DNA of 64,000 nt from positions 154,281,900 through 154,345,899 of the forward strand of contig JAKSZU010000002.1 of NCBI GenBank assembly GCA_026018925.1, given 5' to 3'. This DNA is from Tupaia tana (taxonomy: Eukaryota; Chordata; Mammalia; Scandentia; Tupaiidae). Position 1 is the stretch's first letter, and each line of letters starts with the position of its first letter. The notes under the pieces were generated by a model. The model was not told the DNA's origin and made no database searches. It was given only the letters and a program-made list of their open reading frames with translations. Below, in pieces: positions 34,111 to 44,636 of this stretch. A program made the translations under genes and the position numbers.

Positions 34111-34124
34111 AGAAACCAGCCAGT

Positions 34125-34844
34125 AAAATCGGGTCCTTACTTTTTTCATCATTGTAGAGAAAAAGCACGTTGCTCAGCAACTCTTGCAATTGGATAGGGA
34201 AAAAAAGGTTTAAAGGTTTAAATGAAGGTTTTTTAAAAGAATTAAATATGACTAGTTCCTGAGACTACTTATAAAAAGAGTTTCCCATTCGGAATACCCA
34301 GAATTGCTTATCAACCGAAGAGAAGATGCCAGACTGCTTTCTCTGCATCCTTTCCACCATTATCTCAGCACTGCATTCTGAACTATCAGACTCAGTAATT
34401 TTGGTGAAAAGGGTGATGCTATTTTATACAAAGAAGTAAACAAGTCCTACCATAAGCACATATAAACCCTGGGGACAATGGTCACTCTAACGAATACGTT
34501 TACGAAGTTGAGTCACTGCCGTTTATACTTACTCCAAAGTGCATGGGCCATTTCGGTTTAATGACAGTATCATTCAATCAAGTAGTGAGTGTCAAGCGGC
34601 CACAGACTAAAGTTCCTTTTAAAAGGTTTAGGAAAAGAAACCTGGGAGCTAGAAAATATAGTAAGTTTGGCAGGGAGGAAAAGGAGCACCCCCGGAAAAG
34701 ACTATTCTTCCCTATATTCCCCAACTACAGCCCAATGTCCCATACCTCACCGAGGAGAGCTTTCCTTTTCTTGCAAACTACAGATTTCTGGCGTCCTCTA
34801 TTAATAAATCACAGAAAACAGCTGGGACTGCATTACTCTTAGCA
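34125..34844. other. Upstream flank of CpG island 1
   Basis: Unique; CpG density rises only after 34.84 kb. A 99-codon basic plus frame (34543-34842) is not supported by any motif. Confidence 0.4.
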
Positions 34845-34846
34845 AC

Positions 34847-34888
34847 ATGGTGGAAAACAGGATGGCGCGGCTCGGTGCGCGGTACTGG
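34847..34888 (+). other. Possible plus-strand short first coding exon
   Basis: An ATG in good context (agcaacATGG) opens a 14-codon frame (MVENRMARLGARYW) that ends exactly at a donor-like tactgg|gtgggtga. It lies at the far edge of CpG island 1, opposite the minus gene. It could be a bidirectional or antisense transcript, or chance. Confidence 0.2.
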
Positions 34889-35380
34889 GTGGGTGACCCG
34901 CCAAGTTTCCGCATCTGTAAAGGACGTAGCTACCTCCCACCGAGAGCCGTTAGGGGACCCGAGAAGGACCACGCACACAGGACGCAATGCCCGGGTGCGG
35001 CGGACGCTGCTCCCCTCTTCCACTCACCACCTGCACCGCGACATCGAAGACGTGGGGTGACTCCCCAGCGCTAAGGTGGGGGCTGTGGATGGTGGCAGTG
35101 GAGTAACTACAGAGCCTGGGAGCGTGCACCTCGGCCAACCCCGCGGGGCCCGGAGCCCAGGATGGCGCCCCAGCTGCCGAGCGGACTCTCGCCGCCACCC
35201 GCTCAGCCCACCCCCCAGCCCGGTTTCTCTAGGGCTTCCAGCTCCCAGGAGGAGGGGGCCCGGGACAGGAAAGCAGGGCGCCGCGGCCCCGGGGTCGCCG
35301 AGAGGTCGGCTCGCGCCGGAAGCCGGGAGGGCCGCGCCGAGGCGGCGGGCTCGCGAGGCGGCCGAGAGTCGGGTACTCAC

Positions 35381-35803
35381 CCGAGGCGGGCGGTGGGCGG
35401 CTGCGGCCGCGGCCAGGCGGCTCCAGGCGGCGGCGAAGTCGGGCGGCGGGGCTTGCGGGCTCCGGCAGACCAGGGCGAGCATGGTCCCCAGCAGGAGGGC
35501 GGCCGCGGAGCAGCTCAGGTACAGGCTGAGCCTGAGCAGGACAGTGCACGGCCCCGCGCCTCCCGCCGCGTCCCAGCAGCCGGGCCCCAGGAAGGAGAGA
35601 ACCACGGCGGCGAGTGCGGCCACGGCCACGGGCACCCGCCAGCTCCAGCCGCCCGGGCTCCTCCGCGCCGCCGGTGCCGCCGCATCCTCCCCGGACTCCC
35701 GCCGCCGCTCGCCCACGGAGCGCGGGGCAGGACGAGCGCCGGCGCCTGCGGCCGGCGCTGGGCTGAGGCCGGCGCCGCTGCTGTCGGTGGCATCGGGGTG
35801 CAT
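35381..35803 (-). CDS. First coding exon of an unidentified two-helix membrane protein
   Basis: The ATG at 35803-35801 (context aagcagcATGc, purine at -3) opens 141 codons that end in phase 0 at a perfect donor, cctcgg|gtgagtaccc (GT at 35380-35379). Residues 1-52 are Ala/Pro/Gly-rich with an Arg/Glu patch (GERRRESGED, 31-40). Two hydrophobic stretches, about 55-73 and 92-113, joined by a short Gly/Cys linker, predict a membrane hairpin. The exon then runs through APPPDFAAAWSRLAAAAAA to HRPPR. No signal peptide is needed; the first helix probably acts as an anchor. Frames that continue past the donor are intronic. I do not recognise the gene. An N-terminal helix pair before a soluble region is known in PXA-domain sorting nexins (SNX13/14/19/25), and SNX25 is a speculative candidate; later exons lie outside the window or were not found. 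Confidence 0.72.
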
Positions 35804-36300
35804 GCTGCTTCCTGTGCCGCTAAGGACAGGCACATCTCCTGCCCCGCTGTCCCCCGGCGCTGCCCCGGACCGTGGCCTCTGCGCGGCGCCTCCTCCCCTC
35901 GCTGCTCCCGCCGCCGCTCCCCAGGCAGAGGGAGCCCGCGCTCATGCCCCCGCCGGCGGCCCGCCGAGCGAAAGGCTCCCTCAGACGCCGCCGACCGCTC
36001 CCGGCGTCCCCTCAGCGCCGCCCGCCGGCGCCCGGCCCGCAGCTGCCCGGCCGGCGCAGCCAGGTAGCCCGACCGTGTTGTGACTGGGACGAGCGACGCC
36101 GGCCGCGGGGCGGGGCGGGGGCGCGGGCGGCCCAGAAGTGCGTGTGGGGCGGGGGCGGGGAGCCGCGGCGGCCGCTGAGTGACAGCGGGGCGGGGCCGGC
36201 CGCCCACCCGCGGCCGGGGGCGGGGTCAGAGCGGCGCCTCGGGGACCCGGGGCGCGACCCAGGTCGCGAAAACTGCTCTTTCCCGCGCAGCCCCCGCCGG

Positions 36301-37030
36301 GCAGTACCGTCTGTTGGTGGAAAATTTTGCTGCAGGTGTCAGAAGCATTTGTAATTCGCGAGCTCGGGTGGTCCCTGAATGTTCGCTGTGCCCTCGAGCT
36401 TAACGAGTAACCTCGCCATGCATAGAGCTCCCCCAAATTTCTGCCTAGTTTTCACCCGCGAGTTAGACACAGTAGGCAAACGTTCCTGGCCCTCACTTTT
36501 AACAGTTTCTGACAATCTTGTGGTTGTCGCCCTGTCGCCTTCAATAAGGAGTCAGACAAATGTGGAGGCAATGAAGCCTGCAATTCCTAGTTGTAGAAAG
36601 GCTCAGGGAGATCCGCCCGGTGCCAGAGGGTGTACGCAGCTGCGTGATCGCTTTGGCTCCTAGTCTGTATTCTACTTGCCAACTATTCAGAACAAATGCT
36701 GTTACCCACGCAAACGAGAGTGGTCCAAATAATTTTGAGTACAGATTTGCCTCTTCTCGAATTGTCGTGGTCCCAGCCTGTAACTTGCAGCTAATGTTCG
36801 TTGAGAAGACTGGTGCCAATGTGCCCATAAACGTTGTCAATTACTGCGGAGGCCAATAAAGCACAGATGTATCTTGAATCCATGATGAAAATAAAGGAAT
36901 TCTGAAGAGATTGATGATTCTTTATTTAAAAGGAACGCGGAGGTGGTGGTAGAGAAGGCAAATCAAGAATGGAAAGAGGTAGAAAGAGAAATAGAGGCGG
37001 AAACAGTGAGAAATAAAAATAAAGCTATAG
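36301..37030. other. Unique flank of CpG island 1
   Basis: Low-repeat sequence with scattered CpGs. A ccaataaagc polyadenylation-like signal occurs at about 36853, but no transcript structure can be argued. Confidence 0.4.
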
Positions 37031-37145
37031 GGGAACCAGCAGTTAGCGTAATGGCTATGTCGCTGGACTCCCACGTAGTCGCTTCCCGTCCAGGACCCGG
37101 TGGCTTAAAACTCACGCCGGGCGCGAAAAAAAAATAATAAAATAA
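37031..37145 (+). repeat. tRNA-head-only SINE with its own duplication
   Basis: Only about the first 105 bp of type A (head to gccgggcgcg) are present, joined directly to a (A)n/TAA tail. The perfect 12-bp duplication ataaagctatag (37019-37030, 37146-37157) shows it inserted in this short form. The B box is also damaged (gtcgcttcccgtccaggacc). Confidence 0.95.
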
Positions 37146-37444
37146 ATAAAGCTATAGGACACATTTAAGAGCAAGAGCCCGGGAACCCTATTTATGCAGC
37201 CCTAGTGAAGAATGTTTTCCAATAAACGGATATATATCCTGCTTTCCAGGAAATATAGTTAGAAAAATAAGCATTAAAATATATTTTCAAATACTGTGAT
37301 GATACTGTGGTTTTCTACAAAAGAAAAAAATTATAACTGTGACTAGAGTTTATTATTGTATCATTTCAACAAAGGAGAATATATTCATATGAAATAAGTG
37401 AAAATATTTAGTGGATATTCATTGTTTTAAAACAAAGTATTGGG

Positions 37445-37709
37445 GGGAACCAGCAGTTAGTGTAATGGCCATGTCGCTGGACTCCCACGTAGTCGACCGC
37501 GGTCCGCGTCCCGGACCCGGTGGTTTAAAACTCACACCGGGCGCGTGTGCGTGCGTGCCCAAGATCCCGAGAGGAGAATGGAGGAGAAGGGATTGCGGCG
37601 TGACTATCCCTTCTGGGGGGTGATTTCTCGCTTTCTGTCTCGCTTTCTGTCTCTCTGTCTGTCTCTGTCTGGTGAGCACACGCGCCCTATAGCGAAAACC
37701 TCTCAAAAA
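37445..37709 (+). repeat. Type A SINE, A2-like
   Basis: A 13-bp duplication acaaagtattggg (37432-37444, 37710-37722). The body has a duplicated ctcgctttctgt. Confidence 0.97.
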
Positions 37710-37722
37710 ACAAAGTATTGGG

Positions 37723-37955
37723 CCAACAGGTGGCTTAGAGGGTCAGACACTGAGTCCCACATGGCCAACTCCATGGTTCGATTCCCGGACCTGGCAGCTT
37801 GAAAGGCATGTGGGGCATATGTGCCCGTGTTCCCAAAATCCCAAGAATGGAGAAGGGATTGTGACACAGCCACCCACCCTGGAGGGGTGATTTCTCATTT
37901 TCTTGTTCTCTCTCTCACCCTGACAAGTGCATGGGCCCCATAAGCAACTAAAACA
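37723..37955 (+). repeat. Old A-type SINE
   Basis: ccaacaggtggcttagagg head, ggttcgattcccggacc B box. It begins within the right duplication of the young copy, so that copy inserted at its 5' edge. Confidence 0.82.
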
Positions 37956-38340
37956 AGGAAAGATTACTCAGAAAGTTATTCTTCAAAAGAAAAAGCCCTG
38001 GTGTCTAAACATACACAGCTCACCTATGTATTCATCCTATGTACTCATGATAAATTTCCCTGGAACGGCGTGTGGATTTCTAGTGAGAGATGAAATAAGA
38101 GGTCTAAAATCTAATCCCTAACATTTAGTTCTAACAAATGGTGTTTGAGTAAATTATTTATCTGTATAAAAACAAATGTATTTGTCAATTTATAAAGTCT
38201 ATTATTTACAATATTAATTGGTATTCATGGGTACTTTATTCTTTCTGATATCTCATAAGTCAAAAATAAGGAGATAATGAGTGTCTCATGGCAGATATTA
38301 CTTTGCCATGCTAAAGAAATGACATCAAAAGTTACTACTT
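37956..38340. other. No feature recognised
   Basis: Unique AT-rich DNA. Confidence 0.4.
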
Positions 38341-38596
38341 CCCGAGACCAGCAGTTAGCGTAATGGCTATATCGCTGGACGCCCATGTGGTTGACCGTGG
38401 TTCGAGTCCCAGACCCGGTGGCTTAAACTCACACCAGGCGCATGTGTGTGCGTGCCCAAGATCTCTAGAAGAGAATGAAGGAGAAGGGATTGCAGTGTGG
38501 CCATCCCCTCTAGGGGGTGATTTCTCGCTTTCTGTTTCTTTGTTTCTCTCTTTCTGGCGAGCACATGCGCCCTAAAGCGAAAGCCTCTCAAAAAAG
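38341..38596 (+). repeat. Type A SINE
   Basis: A 14-bp duplication aaaagttactactt (38327-38340, 38597-38610). Confidence 0.96.
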
Positions 38597-38650
38597 AAAA
38601 GTTACTACTTTCCTTTTCTATTTAATTACTTTTAAAATTTTAATTAATTA

Positions 38651-38910
38651 AAAAATTTTTTAATTTGCCAAAGGATGCATGTCCTTGCCAAACAAAGAGA
38701 GAGAGAAATCACCCTCCAATGGGATATGATCACACACACCCCTGGCGGGGTGGCCATACTATAATCCTGTCTCCATATACCCCTTTTGGGATTTTGGGCA
38801 TGCACGTACATGCACCTGGCATATTTTTCAAACCTCTGGGTACAGGACTCAAACCATGTAGTGGGCCATGTGGGAACCAGCCACCTTAACCACCATGCCA
38901 CCAGTTGGCC
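38651..38910 (-). repeat. Old A-type SINE
   Basis: The tail side ttttttaatttgccaaagga leads to minus head ggccaactggtggcatgg. The palindrome area holds an inserted cacacacaccc. Confidence 0.8.
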
Positions 38911-38919
38911 ATTTTTTTT

Positions 38920-39125
38920 TAAAGTGCATATTTTCCCTGAGTGAGAGAAAGACAGAGAGACAGGACTTCCCCTGTGTCTTGACATCATGGTCTGTTCCCA
39001 ACCTTAGCCAGTAGTGATTTATGGGCACACGTGCACACCAAACATATTCAGGGAGCTCTCCAGACATGAACCTAGAACCTTCCCATGTAGGTCAGCCTCA
39101 CAGAGCATCTTATCCTCCAGCCCCC
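38920..39125 (-). repeat. Type B SINE
   Basis: In reverse orientation it shows tcttgacatcatggtctg (B body) and aaccttcccatgtaggtcag, the part matched again at 48.76 kb. Confidence 0.65.
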
Positions 39126-39265
39126 ATAAAATTCACCTTTCTTATGCCCAGAATTGATTATCGTCACACTCTGCTCCAACCTACTTATGAGATAGAAGAG
39201 CCTGAGTAAGGATTAAGACAAGCATGTACAACTATTTGTGTCTGCCAATTGAGAATTTGTTAATA

Positions 39266-39390
39266 CAAGGGATCTTCAAAAAGATACATAATACATACAG
39301 AAAGTATGTATTATGAAAAAACTCTGCATGTATCTCATAATTTTTTGCACCAAAATAAATTCATACTTTAATTCTGTTGTTGATGAAAAT
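39266..39390 (+). mobile_element. Mariner-type MITE
   Basis: gggatcttcaaaaagataca, attttttgcaccaaaataaa and actttaattctgttg parallel the 17.62-kb element. Confidence 0.55.
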
Positions 39391-39700
39391 GTAGATACTA
39401 GCCACATTCTTTAGCTTTATTTTACTCTACTATTTTCAAGTTATGAAATATAAGACAAAAGAAAAATTGTAAACTCTTCTGGATTTTGATATCTAGTATT
39501 AGGGGGCAGAAAATGATAAAGAAAATAAGTTGTGATTACATATCTAATTCCTCCAAAATGCATGGGAGCTGATAAACTTTGTAAACTGATATATAAGCTG
39601 TTTCACTATATTTGTCATGAGCAGAGTAAAACATAAAGTAGGCAATACATAATTAGGGATTAAATGTACGTACATAAATTAGGAAAAGACTTTTAATATT
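39391..39700. other. No feature recognised
   Basis: AT-rich, no gene. Confidence 0.4.
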
Positions 39701-39717
39701 AAGATTAATGCTATGGA

Positions 39718-39810
39718 TGGGACCAGCAGGTGGCATGGTGGTTAAGGCACTGGACACTCCCACATGGCTGACCACGGTGCAAGTCCTAGACCTGGTGGCT
39801 TGCTTTCTCA

Positions 39811-39847
<37 letters not shown>

Positions 39848-39909
39848 CCTCTGTCTCTCTCCGGTCATATTAAAATAAATAAATGAATAAATAAAATTAA
39901 ATTAAAAAA
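39718..39909 (+). repeat. Type C SINE
   Basis: A 17-bp duplication aagattaatgctatgga with one mismatch (39701-39717, 39910-39926). The pseudogene begins right after it. Confidence 0.95.
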
Positions 39910-39926
39910 AAGATTAATACTATGGA

Positions 39927-41220
39927 GATCCAAGATGGCAGCCAGCAGGAGGCTGACGAAGGAGCTCGAAGAAATCCAGAAATGTGGAATGAAAAACTTC
40001 CATCACATCCAGGTTGATGAAGCTAATTTATTGACTTGGCAAGGGCTTATTGTTCCTGAACACCCTCCGTATGACAAGGGGACCTTCAGAATTGGAATCA
40101 ATTTCCAGCAGAGCACCCATTCAAACCACTGAAGATTGTGGTAGGCAGTTAGTCAGCCATGAGCGGCCAGCCCTAAGAGAAAAGCGAAAGGCTCATCTAG
40201 CTCCGGGTGTCAGGAGGGCGAGGCCATTTGCCATCTTCCTTCCTTGAGGCCTGAGGGAAGTACACAGGGATGATTCATAGATTTTTCTCTTATCAAAAAG
40301 ACCTAAGCAAGCGTTTTTGGTCAATGCCCCAATTCCTATTAGGGCAATAGACTAACTGGGCAGTCTAATTGGGGCAACCTGGCTCGCACTGGGTACCACT
40401 CGCAATTAGGTGACCAAGTTCCTCATTCTTTACCTGTGAGGAAGATGTGCAGGTGTAGGAAAAGAACGTGTGGATTCAAATTTAAAGGAAGAACACAGGC
40501 AGCTTAAGGGGGCCTCCCACTAATGAATATTCGTGACCTCTAGTAATAAAAATAACGGTTAACTAGTACCAAGCGCGGTTGCCACCTGGCAATCTGCCCG
40601 CCCAACAACCTTTTGGGGTGTACTTTCTTTCCTTTCTATTAAATCTTTTTTTCTACCTACTTCATTTGTGGTTATGTTTTCATTTTGCGCCTAGGGACAG
40701 ATCTCTAATTTTAGTGATCTGGACCCAAAGAACCGAGAACTTCGCAACGCAGCTCAACACTCTCCCATCCGTTAACAAGATCACATTTAAAACAAAGATT
40801 TATCACCCAAACATTTATGAAAAGGGACAACTCTGTGTGCCAGTAATTGCTGCTGAAAACTAGAAGCCAGCTACAAAAACCAACCAAGTAGTCCAGTCAT
40901 ACCATTGGGGAATGACCACCCCCCATATCAGCTGATCTACCTCAAGGATACTCTAAGGACAGTAAAAAAAATTTCTGTACGAACATGGAAGAGTTTACAA
41001 AGAAATATGGGGAAAAGTGACCTATGGACTAAAATCTGCCATGATTGATTCCAGCGAGTGTGAGCAGAGACCCCAAGTAGTGAATTCAGACCTCGCAAGG
41101 CAGGACTCTGTGGAAAATTGACATATGCCACCACCTGGCATTCACTTGTGGCAGTTACTAACTTTCTACAGTTTTCTTAATCAAAGGTAGTCTAGGTAAC
41201 CTGTAAAGAAAGGGTTAAAA
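39927..41220 (+). pseudogene. UBE2L3: UBE2L3 (UbcH7) processed pseudogene, split by a solo LTR
   Basis: UBE2L3 encodes a cytosolic E2 that passes ubiquitin to HECT and RBR ligases. The intronless copy starts at MAASRRLTKELEEIQK (ATG 39935), reads NLLTWQGLIVPEHPPYDKG, then goes out of frame before an LTR at 40137-40777. It resumes at tcacatttaaaacaaagat ([12 protein letters not shown], with D to Y in the next residue). The catalytic region is lost: the part around the active cysteine reads [12 protein letters not shown] then stop, so V-C-L-P-V has become L-C-V-P-V before an early stop codon. Later C-terminal codons and a 3' UTR are degraded but recognisable to about 41.2 kb. Non-functional. 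Confidence 0.93.
40137..40777 (+). mobile_element. Solo LTR (class I) inside the UBE2L3 pseudogene
   Basis: The pseudogene gives exact edges: a 641-bp TG...CA block (TGTGGTAGGC to CCGTTAACA) flanked by the 4-bp duplication agat (40133-40136, 40778-40781). Four base pairs is typical of gammaretrovirus-like ERVs. ATTAAA at 40638-40643 is a likely polyadenylation signal, setting the plus orientation. Confidence 0.9.
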
Positions 41221-41640
41221 ATTTAAGATGGTCAATTGAGATTCTCCCCTCCAGACTCATTTCTGGTAGGAAAGGTACAAACCCAGGCCAGGCCTGTCCT
41301 GAGATGGATACCGTACTTCAGCTCTGAAATATTGGTTTCTTTGACCAAAAATGAAGATTTTATGCTGAGACTTACTCCTCCAGAATCATTTCTAGTGGGT
41401 AGGGATACCTCTGTGTCTCCTTCTCTTCATTTCTCTCTGTCTCTCTCTGTCTCACTGTGTCTCCCTGTGACTTTTAATTTTTTTAATTTTGTTTTTTAGG
41501 CAAAGTATCCTCTGGGCTCTCAAGCCTCTCCTTTATTGTGCAAATTGAGCCTTTCCCATTTCATTTTTTACTTTTTAAAATTATAATCTTATGTTTTTTT
41601 TAATCATCTTTTTTTCTTTCTTCTTTTTCATTTTATTTTT
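41221..41640 (+). other. Unassigned, with an imperfect 129-bp tandem echo
   Basis: ccagactcatttctggtagg (41251) and ccagaatcatttctagtggg (41380) are 129 bp apart and keep frame (SPPDSFLVG / TPPESFLVG). It may be the 5' part of the half-L1 that follows. A T-rich stretch fills 41.47-41.69 kb. Confidence 0.4.
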
Positions 41641-42294
41641 TCTTCTTCTTTCCTCTTCTTTAATTCTTTTCCTTTTTTCTTTATCTTTATTCATTGGCTG
41701 ATCAGCCTCTACACACTAAGTGTCTAGACAGGTACAAGTGAACAGTTTTCAAACATCTGAATACAATTAAGGTCAGAATATTCTTCTATCAACACTGAAT
41801 CTGATGCACAAAGAGTAAAAACGCATCAGAGAGAGATTGCAGATCATCTCCTTATGCTTGCCTCTGAACGCTCAGATTGAACTTCAAGAATTAGGAAAAA
41901 ACATAACATCCATCAGATGACTAGAAATCACTGCAGGGTCACGAGAAATATGGGAAAGAAAGAAAATACTTTTCCTCCAAGGGAAATGAATAACTCCTCT
42001 TTATCCTCAGACTGTACAATGAAACTCATGGAAATGTCTGATAAAGAATTTAGAATATTCCTAATGACAAAATGAACAGAGATAGAAGAGAGACATTAAA
42101 CTGCAGAAGAGGTAGGAGTTCCAGAAGGTGAGGAAATTCTTGCAAGATCTAAAAGAGGAAATACACACCCTAAAAAAGAATCAAATGGACCTGTTAGAGA
42201 TGAAGGCTGTAATACAGGAAGTTAAAATCTCCCTTGAAAGTATTAAAAGCAGACTAGATCATACCAAAAATTGAATCTCAAATGTAGAAGGTAG

Positions 42295-42570
42295 AGGGAA
42301 CCAGCAGTTAGCGTAATGGCTATGTCGCTGGACTCCCACGTAGTCGACCGCGGTTCGCGTCTCGGACCCGGTGGCTTACAACTCACGCCGGGCGTGTGTG
42401 CGTGCGTGGCCAAGATCCCGAGAGGAGAATGGAGGAGAAGGGATTGCGGCGTGACCATCCCCCCTGGGGGGTGATTTCTCGCTTTCTGTCTCTATGTCTC
42501 TCTCTGTCTGTCTGGCGAGCGCACGCGCCCTATAGTGAAAAAACCTCTCAAAAAAAAAAAAAAAAAAAAA
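42295..42570 (+). repeat. Type A SINE, subfamily A2, in HAL1
   Basis: A perfect 13-bp duplication atgtagaaggtag (42282-42294, 42571-42583). Nearly identical to the copies at 15510 and 28491. Confidence 0.98.
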
Positions 42571-42781
42571 ATGTAGAAGGTAGAATCACTGGCCTAGAAA
42601 GATCCACCATGAAGACTGAGAAAATGGCCCAAAAAAATGAGAATAACATACGAAAAATACTAGATACCATCAAACGTCCAAACATCTGAATAACTGGTAT
42701 CCCAGAAGGCAAAGAAACCAAGAATACTGTACCCGGCAAGATTATCCTTCATGTGGGAAGAAAAGACAAGAACATTCTCGA

Positions 42782-43054
42782 GGGACCAGCAGTTAGCGTA
42801 ATGGCTATGTCGCTGGACTCCCATGTAGTGGACCGCGGTTCGAGTCCCGGACCCGGCGGCTTAAACTCACGCCGGGCGCGTGTGCGTGCGTGCCCAAGAT
42901 CCCGAGAGGAGAATGGAGGAGAAGGGATTGTGGCGTGGCCATCCCCCCTGGGGGGTGATTTCCTGCTTTCTATCTCTCTGTCTCTCTCTGTCTGTCTGGC
43001 GAGCGCACGCGCCCTATAGCAAAAACCTCTCCAAAAAAAGAAAAAAAAAAAAAA
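42782..43054 (+). repeat. Type A SINE, subfamily A1, in HAL1
   Basis: A perfect 12-bp duplication gaacattctcga (42770-42781, 43055-43066). Shares tcctgctttctatc with the copy at 25762. Confidence 0.98.
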
Positions 43055-44051
43055 GAACATTCTCGATAAACAAAACCTGAAAGAATTTACCAACGCCAGA
43101 CCAGATCTCCAAGAAGTTCTGAAGGGAGTAGTATACCAGGAAAATTAAATACAGACACACAGAAATAAGAGTTCAAAAACTAAGAAAATGGCCAACTTAA
43201 TTGCAGGGACAAGTCTGGAGATGAATATTATATCTCAGAATTTAATCAGGAAGATCGACCCACAGCAGAAGATAAAGTACATAAGACTGAACAGGTGAAA
43301 TAGCGTTTTATGACTTTTGACTAAACATTGCTGATTTTTTTTCTAGGCTTTGTGTTCTAGTTTTAAAGGTTTTTGTCCTGCCTTAAGCTGCCAATAGGTT
43401 CTTGTACTACTATTTGAACAGAATCCTAACCTGTTTCCTGGTTTTAAGTTTTAAACAAAGTTCCTTAGCATTTCTTTGATTTATTAAAGCTAAAACTGCT
43501 TCTCTTGAAACTAAAAAAATATTTTAAAATACCTATTTAATGACCATAGTAAGCTATATAGCATCAGCGAGGTGCAACCTTATAGTATATTCATTCTACT
43601 CAGTTTCATGCCTAAAGTCAGAATGTATTCACAGATATGTACATACCAGCTGAACTTGCTACTGAAAGTAATTAGATTATTTAAGAAATTTTGTGAATAA
43701 ATAAAATGTGGGAGGAAAAAGGAATGGAAAACAACCATAGTGAGATACTGTGGGAGGAGGGTAGGAAATGGCAGAAGGTGAGACATAGAGGTAAATATGA
43801 AACTAGAAATGGAAAATTATTAACGATAACATGTATGATTAAGCCACTATGCAGTATATTCTGGATGGGAAATCACATTTTGTATGCTGTGACGATGCTC
43901 AGGGAATAAATGTAAATTAATTTTTTTTAATTTTAGAGGAAAAAAAAACAAGAAAGAAAAAAGGGGGGGGTTAAAGAGAAAAAAGGCAAAGACAAAACAA
44001 TAAAGACCAAAAAAATCCCTGCCAAAAAATAAATAAATAAATAAATAATTG

Positions 44052-44318
44052 GGATCAGCAGTTAGCGTAATGGCTATGTCGCTGAACTCCCATGTAGCCA
44101 ATTGCGGTTTGAGTCCCAAACCCAGTGGCTTAAACTTAACGCCGGGCACGTGTGCGTGCGTGCTCAAGATCCTGAGAGGAGAACAGAGGAGAAGGGATTG
44201 TGGTGTGGCCATCCCCCCTGGGGGGTGATTTCTCGCTTTCTATCTCTCTGTCTCTCTCTGTCTGTCTGGCAAGCACATGCGCCCTATAGCAAAAACCTCT
44301 CCAAAAAAAAAAAAAAAA
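44052..44318 (+). repeat. Type A SINE
   Basis: Preceded by an (AAAT)n run from 44026. B box mutated to ggtttgagtcccaaacc. No clear duplication. Confidence 0.92.
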
Positions 44319-44425
44319 TTAAGATGATCTTAAAAAAAATTAATGCTGTATATTTAATGAAAAAGCTATGCACAAACTTCACTTTTTTTTCAACAAGATA
44401 AACTTGTCACTTGTCCTTTTTTTAG

Positions 44426-44610
44426 TTTTTTTTCCCCCATAGGGAGCACATTCTCATTGTAGAGAGAGACAGAGACAGAGAGGGGGAAAGATAGAAATCA
44501 CCCGGGAGGTGGGAGGGGGGGTGGCCACACTGCAATCCCTTCTCTTCTATTCTCTTCTCAGGGTTTTGAAGAATTTTGAGCATAAACATGTACAAGCCCA
44601 GCCTGGTTTT
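44426..44610 (-). repeat. Old A-type SINE, head missing
   Basis: Body and tail are recognisable up to acaagcccagcctgg; the rest is replaced by a T/G-rich run and the next SINE. Confidence 0.75.
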
Positions 44611-44636
44611 TTTGTTTGTTTGTTTTTTGTGGGTTT

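Larger units (their letters stand above)
34845..36300. promoter_or_regulatory. CpG island 1, promoter of the minus-strand gene
   Basis: Dense CpG over about 1.45 kb in otherwise AT-rich DNA. At 36100-36235 there are at least four GC-box (Sp1-type) motifs such as ggggcggggc and gggggcgggg, and I see no TATA box, which fits dispersed initiation. With the first coding exon at 35381-35803 on the minus strand, transcription starts are expected at about 35.9-36.2 kb. Confidence 0.85.
41641..43925 (+). mobile_element. HAL1-like half-L1 (ORF1 only), split by two SINEs
   Basis: From about 41.9 to 43.2 kb the sequence follows L1 ORF1 order: a coiled-coil-like region (ctgttagagatgaaggctgt, ttaaaatctcccttgaaag), the middle domain (aacatctgaataactggtat) and the C-terminal part (ccagaccagatctccaagaa). 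It then passes straight into a 3' UTR without any reverse transcriptase, the defining layout of HAL1. The frame is broken by stops. The 3' end (43.52-43.92 kb) recurs inverted at 3.2-3.65 kb. Confidence 0.7.

Noticed and set aside
35024..35380. Continuation of the minus frame past 35381.
   Set aside because: A perfect GTGAGT donor ends the exon at 35381; beyond it there is no recognisable domain.
35804..35833. An upstream extension of the minus-strand frame by ten codons.
   Set aside because: It would begin at GTG; the first ATG in frame, in better context, is at 35803.
35076..36083. 335- and 301-codon plus-strand frames in CpG island 1.
   Set aside because: GC-rich DNA has few stops; composition is Arg/Pro/Ala read-through opposite the real minus exon and its promoter, with no motif.
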